Both the position numbers and the translations under genes were made by a program. DNA of 5,305 bases from an uncultured Butyricicoccus sp. (lineage in GTDB: Bacteria > Bacillota > Clostridia > Oscillospirales > Butyricicoccaceae), in assembly GCA_959018045.1 (NCBI GenBank), contig CAUEJN010000091.1, forward strand, positions 1 through 5,305, in the 5' to 3' direction. This document shows positions 1 to 4,989 of this stretch, one piece after another (positions within the stretch are counted from its first letter, which is position 1; every line of letters starts with the position of its first letter). The notes beneath the pieces were generated by a model, which saw only the letters and a list, made by a program, of their open reading frames with translations, searched no databases and was not told where the DNA came from.

Positions 1-29
1 ATGCGGTTTTTTTCGTCTAACTCTACCAT
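1..29 (-). CDS. 5' end of an unidentified gene downstream of the alcohol dehydrogenase
   Basis: Reading leftward, an ATG at 29-27 opens a frame whose first nine codons give MVELDEKNR before the window ends. It is preceded by a purine-rich Shine-Dalgarno sequence, GAGAGAGG (complement of 37-44), with an ideal 7-base spacing. The start lies 28 bases past the stop of the alcohol dehydrogenase and on the same strand, and no terminator stands between them, so the two are probably co-transcribed. Nine residues are too few to assign a family. The call rests only on the ribosome site, spacing and operon position. Confidence 0.5.
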
Positions 30-57
30 TTTGATTCCTCTCTCACCGCATCAATTG

Positions 58-1128
58 TTATGACAGGCCCTTCCGATTGCTCTTGGAATATGCCTGACGG
101 TACAGTTCTATGATATCTTCCTTGGTGCACGGCTTGGGATTGGTCGCGGTGCAGCGATCAGCGAGCGCTGCGTCTGCCATAGTATCCAGAGCCGCCTCGA
201 AGTCCTCTGCCGAGACACCGGCGTCCCTGATGCACTGCGGAACACCCATGCGCTGCTGCAAGCGGCGTACCATGTGGATGAGGTTGAGTGCACTCTGACG
301 CATGCTGGTCGCGCCCATGCCGATGAGCGATGCAAGCTCAGCGCAGCGCGTTGCAACCGGGGTCAGCGTGGTCTCGCAACCAGCGTTAAAGCTCATAACG
401 ACGGGCAGCAGGATGGCGTTTGCGCGTCCGTGCGGAATATGGAACTGTGCACCCATCGCGTGCGCCATACTGTGACACAGGCCAAGTCCGGCGTTGGAAA
501 AGGCTGCGCCTGCAAGGCAGGATGCGTTGTGCATGCCCTGTCTTGCCTCCCGGTTATCGGGTTCCTTGTAAGCGAGTAACAGATAATGGTCAACCAGCTT
601 GACCGACTTTTCGGCCAAGGCATCGGTGAATGCGTTGGCCTCGGTGCAGACAAATGCTTCGATCGCATGGGTCAACACGTCAAGACCGGTATCGGCTGTG
701 ACCTTGGGCGGTACGCTGCACGTCAGCTCGGCGTCAAGCACCGCATAGTCGGGTAATAACGTATCGTCAATCAGTGGATATTTGATGCCGCGGGCACGGT
801 CGGTGATGACCGCAAATTTACTGACCTCGTTGCCCGTTCCACTCGTGGTCGGCACGGCGGCAAAGGGACAGTCACGCAGATCGATCTGTTTGGCCGCAAA
901 ATAGACGATGGCCTTGGCCGCATCGATGGGTGATCCGCCGCCCAGTGCGATGACGGTATCGGGCTGAAACTCCAAGATTTTGGCGACGCCCGCCGTAACC
1001 GTCTCGATGTCCGGATCGGGAGTGACGTCGGAGAAAATCTCCCACTTGGCACCCTCGGCTTTGATCTTGTCGGTCAGATAACTGACGCGACCGCTTTCGT
1101 GCATGAACTTGTCCGTGACAATGAACAC
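58..1128 (-). CDS. Iron-containing (type III) alcohol dehydrogenase, PduQ/EutG-like, N-terminally truncated
   Basis: This cytoplasmic enzyme family interconverts alcohols and aldehydes with NAD(P)H; the subgroup resembling PduQ and EutG reduces short aldehydes in fermentation, but the substrate here is unknown. Visible motifs are the nucleotide-binding GGGSPIDAAKA (63-73), PTTSGTGNEV (93-102), and the metal ligands D150 and H154 in GLDVLTHAIEAF, H219 in CHSMAHAMG and H233 in PHG, with the spacing expected of FucO-like enzymes. The C-terminus (NPKPCTKEDIIELY) is complete. The only available start is a GTG at 1128-1126, giving 356 residues, and it begins in the middle of the first beta strand (VFIVTDKFM). 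The family normally has about 30 more residues before this point (GGGS near residue 96 rather than 63). The frame stays open upstream to about 1203, but that translation (RTDRDTCRWRR) shows no dehydrogenase character, and other frames do not supply it. The 5' end and promoter therefore appear to be lost at a breakpoint. The remaining frame is undamaged, so loss is recent or a shortened protein is still made. Confidence 0.9.
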   Translation of the reverse strand: MFIVTDKFMHESGRVSYLTDKIKAEGAKWEIFSDVTPDPDIETVTAGVAKILEFQPDTVIALGGGSPIDAAKAIVYFAAKQIDLRDCPFAAVPTTSGTGNEVSKFAVITDRARGIKYPLIDDTLLPDYAVLDAELTCSVPPKVTADTGLDVLTHAIEAFVCTEANAFTDALAEKSVKLVDHYLLLAYKEPDNREARQGMHNASCLAGAAFSNAGLGLCHSMAHAMGAQFHIPHGRANAILLPVVMSFNAGCETTLTPVATRCAELASLIGMGATSMRQSALNLIHMVRRLQQRMGVPQCIRDAGVSAEDFEAALDTMADAALADRCTATNPKPCTKEDIIELYRQAYSKSNRKGLS

Positions 1129-1150
1129 GCGTCGCCACCGACATGTATCA
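1129..1150. other. Breakpoint joining two 5'-truncated divergent genes
   Basis: On the minus strand alcohol dehydrogenase homology runs up to codon 1131-1129 at most. On the plus strand Eis-like acetyltransferase homology begins at about 1143-1160 (MYHDLCVREM). Both genes point away from this spot and both lack their N-terminal coding sequence, and there is no room for a promoter. The simplest reading is one deletion that removed the dehydrogenase start, the divergent promoter region and the acetyltransferase N-terminal half. A false join in the assembly would look the same. Assignment of both ends depends on remembered family lengths, so the exact junction is uncertain by about 20 bases. Confidence 0.7.
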
Positions 1151-1723
1151 CGATCTGTGCGTGCGCGAAATGATCTATGATGATCTGGACACGCTCGAAC
1201 AGTTCATGACCTTCCTGGCAAGTCAGGTCGATCAGATCGAACGGGTACACATCTACTCGCCCGACCCCGCCCTGCACCTGATGTTTACCAATCCCGACAG
1301 CGGCGAAAACCGGGCGCATGACGGCTGCATCCACGAAATCGGCCGGCGAACCATGGGCAACGTGATTCGTCTGTTTGATGTTGCACAGTATTTCGCCGTT
1401 CAGACTCACACCTGTGCACCGGTCTCCCGACCTTTCGTGCTGGGTATCTCGATCAGCGACAGTTTTCTCCCGCACAACGCACGCACCTACCTGCTGCGCA
1501 CCCAGGATAAAACGGTCACCCGTCTCCCCGAATCGTCCGACGTTTAGCCGGATACCCTGCTGACCGCCGACATCTCGGACTTCTCGTCGTTCGTTATCGG
1601 CGCGGTCTCGCTGTCCGAGCTCCTGCGTCTGGGACGGGTGCAGCTCAGTGACCCCAGCTTTGCACGGGATGGCAGAACGCGATTGGATGGGATGAAAAGC
1701 CGTGCAACTACACCTATTTTTAA
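1143..1723 (+). pseudogene. Remnant of an Eis-like GNAT acetyltransferase (C-terminal half)
   Basis: The frame from 1143 translates as MYHDLCVREMIYDDLDTL and continues through FMTFLASQ, NPDSGENRAHDG, GNVIRLFDVAQYF and DSFLPHN. These look like the second GNAT-like region and the start of the sterol-carrier-like domain of Eis family N-acetyltransferases, which are about 390-400 residues long. The N-terminal acetyl-CoA-binding GNAT domain is absent. A TAG at 1545-1547 interrupts the frame, yet the same frame goes on with clear family sequence: LLTADISDFSSFVIGAVSL and SELLRLGRVQLSDPSFAR (to about 1668). After that the family-like ending appears in another frame (codons from about 1682): IGWDEKPCNYTYF then TAA at 1721-1723. 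Ending in an aromatic residue fits Eis, whose C-terminal carboxylate is catalytic. In the original frame the next stop would be 1743-1745. The gene thus carries a 5' deletion, an amber codon and a net frameshift, and cannot make a working enzyme. A terminator follows 32 bases later. The family call comes from recall of its pattern, not a search. Confidence 0.75.
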
Positions 1724-1755
1724 TCGCATAATCCCAGATTGGTAAAACGCATTGC

Positions 1756-1790
1756 AAGGTAACGTCAGTTCATTTGACGTTACCTTTTTT
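1756..1790 (+). terminator. Rho-independent terminator of the acetyltransferase remnant
   Basis: A perfect 12-base inverted repeat (AAGGTAACGTCA at 1756-1767, TGACGTTACCTT at 1775-1786) encloses a 7-base loop and runs into six T residues at 1785-1790. It stands 32 bases after the inferred true stop at 1723. The minus-strand side lacks a T run after the stem, so it should act in the plus direction only. Confidence 0.9.
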
Positions 1791-1813
1791 GTTGTCACCG
1801 CACTTGTGAATGT

Positions 1814-1833
1814 GTGAATTTTTACAAATTCAC
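1814..1833. repeat. Perfect 8-base inverted repeat GTGAATTT/AAATTCAC
   Basis: GTGAATTT (1814-1821) and AAATTCAC (1826-1833) flank TTAC. A further TGTGAA lies directly upstream (1805-1810), so the site has a half-site repeated at 8-base spacing plus a dyad. There is no T run after it, which argues against a terminator. A protein-binding operator or the core of a transcript leader stem (GTCAC 1794-1798 with GTGAC 1840-1844 could close it) are both possible. Confidence 0.5.
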
Positions 1834-1932
1834 CGAGGTGTGACCGCGCACACGCAGCGCTTATTCAGTCGCAAATTCGATCTGATTTTCGCTCAAAACT
1901 CGTTATTTCTTTAACATTTTCCGTTCTTTCGT

Positions 1933-1973
1933 GAGATTACCCTGTTTTGACAGGCAGGTGATCTCTTTTTTTT
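1933..1973 (+). terminator. Strong terminator with no gene directly upstream
   Basis: GAGATTAC (1933-1940) pairs with GTGATCTC (1958-1965) through one G-U pair. Inside, CCTGT (1941-1945) pairs with ACAGG (1950-1954) around the loop TTTG, leaving a CAG bulge (1955-1957). Eight T residues follow (1966-1973). The nearest gene upstream already has its own terminator ending at 1790, so this one must serve a short non-coding transcript, act as an attenuator, back up the first terminator, or be left over from a lost gene. Confidence 0.75.
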
Positions 1974-2041
1974 GTTTCATATTGCCGTGCTTCGCTTTCC
2001 TTTTTCTTTCCACTGAGCTTTTACCGCACAATCAAAACCAT

Positions 2042-2090
2042 TTTCCGCAAAATACTTCTGAATCTCCCGCTTTTGCGGGCTCTGCGGAAA
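2042..2090 (+). promoter_or_regulatory. Set of mutually exclusive stems (possible RNA switch)
   Basis: Three pairings compete. TTTCCGCA (2042-2049) matches TGCGGAAA (2083-2090), 8 pairs. CCGCAAAA (2045-2052) matches TTTTGCGG (2071-2078), 8 pairs. CCCGC (2066-2070) matches GCGGG (2075-2079) as a local hairpin with a TTTT loop. The first and third can coexist, while the second excludes both. No clean T run follows, only CTCTTTT, so a terminator is not evident. Function is unknown. Confidence 0.35.
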
Positions 2091-2114
2091 CTCTTTTGTG
2101 GCACAATTCAGCTC

Positions 2115-2138
2115 GTGAAAATTCACACAAAATGTGAA
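2115..2138. promoter_or_regulatory. Overlapping GTGAA/TTCAC dyads, possible operator
   Basis: GTGAA (2115-2119), TTCAC (2122-2126) and GTGAA (2134-2138) form two overlapping inverted repeats that share the middle arm: GTGAA-AA-TTCAC and TTCACA-CAAAA-TGTGAA. The same TGTGAA word recurs at 1805, 1813 and 2238. The site lies over 200 bases upstream of the PucR-family promoter, so a direct role there is uncertain. Confidence 0.35.
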
Positions 2139-2350
2139 AATATATCAATTAGGCGACGCTCTCCCATCCTCTGCCTTTGCAATGCACTTGAACGATCATG
2201 GTATGCGGGCGGTATTTTGTTACTTTGGAACTTTTCCTGTGAATGTTCATAGACAAAAAAGCACAAGCGCCACGTGCATAAAATGACACGAAAATGCCTG
2301 TACGTGTAACGGTTAGGCCAGAATTTTCTCTGCAAATCCCGCGTCATCAC

Positions 2351-2378
2351 TTGACAGCTTTGCCACATGTCTTACAAT
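2351..2378 (+). promoter_or_regulatory. Sigma-A type promoter of the PucR-family gene
   Basis: A perfect -35 box TTGACA (2351-2356) is separated by 16 bases from TACAAT (2373-2378), which matches the -10 consensus in five of six positions. Transcription would begin near 2385, giving a leader of about 45 bases before the ATG at 2431. This is the best promoter in the window and points toward the regulator and permease genes. Confidence 0.8.
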
Positions 2379-2395
2379 AGAAAGAAAAAGGCAAC

Positions 2396-2416
2396 AGGAG
2401 GCCAGCGCTGGGCTGG
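2396..2416 (+). promoter_or_regulatory. Distant Shine-Dalgarno with an intervening hairpin before the PucR-family start
   Basis: A perfect AGGAGG (2396-2401) stands 29 bases ahead of the ATG at 2431, much too far for normal use. Directly after it CCAGC (2402-2406) can pair with GCTGG (2412-2416) around a 5-base loop. Folding would bring AGGAGG within about 14 bases of the ATG. A weak nearer site (GGTGATGG, 2416-2423) is the alternative. A four-codon frame, MEHL (2420-2434), overlaps the start codon. No ATG, GTG or TTG stands in frame at a good distance from AGGAGG, and protein homology supports the start at 2431. Confidence 0.45.
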
Positions 2417-2430
2417 GTGATGGAACATTT

Positions 2431-3600
2431 ATGAACGTATCGCTGCACTATATCTTGGAAAATCCCCTCTTTGAACACGCACAGCTGCTGGCTGGTGCAG
2501 ATGGCTGCTTCCGTACCGTCGAGCGCGTATCGGTTTTTGACAGTCCGTTCGGTATGGATGTCATCGAACAGGGTATCATCGCTCCCGGTGACTTCTTCGT
2601 CACCGGTCTGCTGCAATTCAGCGCGGATTCTGACGCACTTTTTGAGGTGTTCCGCGTTCTGATTGCCGGTCAGTGCAGCGGTGTCTGCCTGATTGCACAG
2701 CAGCCTGTACTCATTAACGACCGTATCCGTGCGCTGTGCGATCAGAACCACTTCCCGATTGTTTACCTGTCCGATGACATCGCTTATGCACAGATCATGG
2801 ACACCATCAACCGCTATATCGCGATTGAAAATCTGAACCTCATCAATCAGCTTCGTCTGGACAAGATCTGCAACGACCAAACCACCGCTTCCGAGCGCAT
2901 TCATCTGCTCGAAAGCATGAACCGGCAAATCGGCAGTCAGATCATGGCGGTCTGCTTTCTCGGCCGCCTGCAATCGCAGCTCGCCGGTTTTGAGTGGAAC
3001 ACGCTCTGGCTCAGCCGTGCGGGTGACATCTACATCGACGAGCACCAGAGCCGCATTATTTTGCTCAGTGCCGATGATGCGCACGCGCTGCGTGTACATC
3101 TGGATGTCACCCGAAACACGATTGCACAATATTTTGAACAGACCGTCCTCGGCATCAGCCGCAGTTATCCCCGTCACTGGGTGGCAAAAGCCGTGCAGGA
3201 GGCGCGTATCGCGCTGGACATGGCCTGCGCGGAGGGCGTAAGCGAACAGTCCTATGATCCGCTTTCTATCACACAGCTGCTCTTTCCGCTGCGCAACTCG
3301 CGCGAAGCACAGGATTTCTGTGCCGCTTTTACCCATGCGCTGCGTGCGGGTACTTCCCCCGAGGGATGCCGTGAGCTATGGAACACCCTGCAAGTCTTCG
3401 TGCACTGCACAGGTGATTTCAAAAAATCGGCTCAAATGCTGCGTCAGCACGAAAATACCGTTCGCTACCGCATCAACCGCGTCAAAACGCTACTGAACAT
3501 GGAACACGATCCCATCCGTTTCTATGAAGCTGTCGGCGCAGCTGTCCACCTGCACCAGATTTTAGGTCGTGATCCAGAGTTTGAAGATTCCCTAAAATAA
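2431..3600 (+). CDS. PucR-family transcriptional regulator
   Basis: A 389-residue cytoplasmic DNA-binding protein with the full PucR/CdaR architecture. The N-terminal PucR domain (about 8-120) begins FEHAQLLAGADG and contains IIAPGDFFVTGL and FPIVYLSDD. A middle GGDEF-like segment (about 170-290) ends with the typical AVQEARIALDMA and YDPLSITQLLFPL. The C-terminal helix-turn-helix of the HTH_30 type (about 318-376) shows GDFKKSAQMLRQHENTVRYR followed by INRVKTLL. Members such as Bacillus subtilis PucR control purine breakdown genes in response to pathway intermediates; the ligand here is unknown. The start at 2431 gives the usual beginning (MNVSLHYILENPLF). The gene has its own strong promoter (2351-2378), and no terminator separates it from the permease 93 bases downstream, so it likely regulates and is co-transcribed with that transporter. 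It has no frameshift or missing domain. Confidence 0.92.
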   Translation: MNVSLHYILENPLFEHAQLLAGADGCFRTVERVSVFDSPFGMDVIEQGIIAPGDFFVTGLLQFSADSDALFEVFRVLIAGQCSGVCLIAQQPVLINDRIRALCDQNHFPIVYLSDDIAYAQIMDTINRYIAIENLNLINQLRLDKICNDQTTASERIHLLESMNRQIGSQIMAVCFLGRLQSQLAGFEWNTLWLSRAGDIYIDEHQSRIILLSADDAHALRVHLDVTRNTIAQYFEQTVLGISRSYPRHWVAKAVQEARIALDMACAEGVSEQSYDPLSITQLLFPLRNSREAQDFCAAFTHALRAGTSPEGCRELWNTLQVFVHCTGDFKKSAQMLRQHENTVRYRINRVKTLLNMEHDPIRFYEAVGAAVHLHQILGRDPEFEDSLK

Positions 3601-3651
3601 AACATCGTTTTTTGTAATTTTTATAAAGCACGGCGCGAGATTTTCTTGTAC

Positions 3652-3666
3652 TATTGTTTTACAATA
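3652..3666. promoter_or_regulatory. Dyad TATTGT/ACAATA ahead of the permease
   Basis: TATTGT (3652-3657) and ACAATA (3661-3666) form a perfect inverted repeat around TTT, 27 bases before the GTG start. The right arm overlaps TACAAT (3660-3665), identical to the -10 box of the regulator, but I find no -35 box at 16-18 bases upstream. It could be an operator within the intergenic gap, or an activator-dependent promoter element under the PucR-family protein. It has no long T run and is AT-rich, so it is not a convincing terminator. Confidence 0.35.
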
Positions 3667-3674
3667 AAAAAATT

Positions 3675-3681
3675 AAAGGGG
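3675..3681 (+). promoter_or_regulatory. Ribosome binding site that fixes the GTG start of the permease
   Basis: AAAGGGG at 3675-3681 lies 12 bases before the GTG at 3694 and is the only Shine-Dalgarno-like sequence near the gene start. The open frame extends to a TTG at 3646, but that start has no ribosome site and would add 16 residues unlike any permease. Confidence 0.65.
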
Positions 3682-3693
3682 TGCTTTTCTCTC

Positions 3694-4953
3694 GTGAAGA
3701 CAACAGACAAGACCGAAAGCGTTGTGCTCCAGCCGGTACCGATGGAAGAACGCAAATCCTGGCTCGATGTCGCACTCATTCAGGCCGGTATTCTGATCTG
3801 CGTACCCAGCCTGATGCTGGGCGGTATGCTGTCACAGGCCATGCCGATCGGACAGGCCATTCTCTCCGGCGTGATCGGCTATCTGATCACCGCACTGCTG
3901 ATGGTTGCGGTCGGTATTATCGGCAGCGATCTGGGCGTTCCGACCTGCGTCGTCGCCTCGGGCAGCTTTGGCCAGCAGGGTTCCTCCAAGCTCATCAGTG
4001 CCCTGTTCATGATCTCCATGATCGGCTGGTTTGCCGTACAGAACGGTGTATGCGGCTCGGCATTCTCCAACCTGCTCAGTCATGCCTTTGGCTTTGAGCT
4101 CCCGGTTGCCGTCTCCCCCCTTCTCTGGGGCGTCATCATGCTCATCACGGCGGTCTACGGCATCAACGCGCTGGATAAACTCAACAAGTTCGCCATTCCT
4201 GCCCTGGTCGTCGTCACCTGCATCGGTTGTGTGATGGCAATTTCCCGTTTTGGCACGGCCGCACTGTCCGAGCCCATTGCTCAGACCATGTCCTTTGCCG
4301 ACGGTGTGGTTTTGACCGTCAGCTTTATGGCAACCGGTGCGCTCAATGCGCCCGATTTCACCCGCTACCAGCGCACGCGCCGTGACACCTTCCTGTCCTC
4401 AGTCATCGGCGTCATGCCCGCTGGCATCGCCATGCTGGTTCTGGGTGCAGTCATGACCCGAATCGCAAATCAGTATGATATCTCGCTGGTGTTCTGCGAC
4501 ATCGGTCTGCCCGTTCTGGGTATGGTTGTGCTCATTCTGGCAACCTGGACGACCAACACCACCAACGCTTACAGCGCCGGTCTGAACGCTGTCATGGTCT
4601 TTGGTCTGGCGGAAAACAAGCGCTCGGCTGCGACGGTCGTACTCGGTGTTATCGGTACGGCGCTGGCTGCCATCGGCATTGCCGGATATTTCGAGGCCTT
4701 CCTGTATCTTCTGGGCGACATGTTCATGCCCATCGTCGGCATCTTCCTGATCGAATACTGGGTGCTGGCGCACGGCTCGGTCAAGTTCTATCAGCCGCGC
4801 GATGGCTGGCATCTCAACGGCTTTATCGCCCTGATCCTTGGCTTTGCTTCCACGCGCCTGCCGTTCGGCGTCTCCTTCGTCAATGGCATGGTGGTCGCTG
4901 CCATCGTCTATCTGGTGCTGGAATCCATCCTGCGCCGCAAGCAGGTAAACTAA
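3694..4953 (+). CDS. codB: Cytosine permease-like NCS1 transporter (CodB family)
   Basis: An inner-membrane transporter of the nucleobase:cation symporter-1 family, predicted to import cytosine or a related nucleobase or heterocycle with a cation. From the GTG at 3694 it is 419 residues, the same length as Escherichia coli CodB. About twelve hydrophobic segments are visible. CodB-like landmarks are PMEERKSWL before the first helix, QAGILICVPSLMLGG (30-44), SDLGVPTCVVASGSFG (78-93) in the substrate region, IGWFAVQNGVCG (110-121), SFMATGALNAPDFTRY (210-225) and WTTNTTNAYSAGLN (285-298). The start was chosen for its ribosome site at 3675-3681. It follows the PucR-family gene by 93 bases with no terminator between, and ends at a bidirectional terminator. 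Regulation by the neighbouring PucR-type protein is likely. The exact substrate cannot be read from the sequence: NCS1 proteins also carry allantoin, hydantoins, uracil and pyridoxine, and no cytosine deaminase is in the window, so the gene symbol marks the family only. Confidence 0.88.
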   Translation: MKTTDKTESVVLQPVPMEERKSWLDVALIQAGILICVPSLMLGGMLSQAMPIGQAILSGVIGYLITALLMVAVGIIGSDLGVPTCVVASGSFGQQGSSKLISALFMISMIGWFAVQNGVCGSAFSNLLSHAFGFELPVAVSPLLWGVIMLITAVYGINALDKLNKFAIPALVVVTCIGCVMAISRFGTAALSEPIAQTMSFADGVVLTVSFMATGALNAPDFTRYQRTRRDTFLSSVIGVMPAGIAMLVLGAVMTRIANQYDISLVFCDIGLPVLGMVVLILATWTTNTTNAYSAGLNAVMVFGLAENKRSAATVVLGVIGTALAAIGIAGYFEAFLYLLGDMFMPIVGIFLIEYWVLAHGSVKFYQPRDGWHLNGFIALILGFASTRLPFGVSFVNGMVVAAIVYLVLESILRRKQVN

Positions 4954-4956
4954 ACA

Positions 4957-4984
4957 AAAAAGGATCGCAAATGCGATCCTTTTT
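4957..4984. terminator. Bidirectional terminator between converging genes
   Basis: GGATCGC (4962-4968) pairs with GCGATCC (4973-4979) around the loop AAAT. The stem is flanked by A residues on the left (4956-4961) and five T residues on the right (4980-4984), so both strands end in a stem followed by a U run. It starts a few bases after the permease stop and stands five bases from the stop codon of the converging gene, serving both. Confidence 0.92.
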
Positions 4985-4989
4985 CCAAC

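Larger units (their letters stand above)
1791..2350. other. Gene-free AT-rich stretch with several dyads
   Basis: No frame here has a ribosome site with a plausible product: the short frames are low-complexity (for example 1931-2137, rich in Phe, Leu and Cys). The base composition is distinctly richer in A and T than the flanking genes. Contents worth noting are an orphan terminator (1933-1973), GTGAA/TTCAC dyads (1814-1833, 2115-2138), alternative stems (2042-2090), a small hairpin GTGTG/CACAC (1838-1853) and ACACG/CGTGT (2286-2307). I do not recognise any known riboswitch, tRNA or structured RNA family. Confidence 0.6.

Noticed and set aside
1545..1547. Programmed readthrough of the amber codon in the acetyltransferase
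   Set aside because: The gene also lacks its N-terminal half and has a frameshift further on, so simple decay explains it better than recoding.
1074..1757. Long open frame (227 codons) on the minus strand opposite the acetyltransferase remnant
   Set aside because: It is the antisense shadow of the remnant, crosses the terminator stem and the breakpoint, has no family-like motif, and runs into the dehydrogenase in the wrong frame.
1931..2137. Short plus-strand open frame (68 codons), hydrophobic at first sight
   Set aside because: It starts within the stem of the orphan terminator, covers the T run, is low-complexity and lacks a ribosome site.
1801..2350. CRISPR array, tRNA, insertion sequence or known riboswitch in the gene-free region
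   Set aside because: There are no regularly spaced repeats, no cloverleaf, no transposase fragment or terminal repeats, and no riboswitch core that I recognise.
2347..3336. Long open frame (329 codons) on the minus strand opposite the PucR-family gene
   Set aside because: It lies antisense to a gene with a clear domain structure and promoter; its translation resembles no protein family and reflects codon bias of the real gene.
3601..3620. AAAAC-ATC-GTTTT followed by T residues as a terminator after the PucR-family gene
   Set aside because: The stem has five mostly A-T pairs and a 3-base loop, too weak to stop transcription, so the regulator and permease are kept as one unit.
3612..3627. TTGTAA and TATAAA as a promoter for the permease
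   Set aside because: The two boxes are only a few bases apart, and no -35-like sequence sits 16-18 bases before TATAAA.
4399..4812. Minus-strand open frame inside the permease gene
   Set aside because: It is antisense to the conserved transmembrane part of the permease, rich in His, Asp and Gln as expected for the complement of membrane-protein codons, and has no ribosome site.
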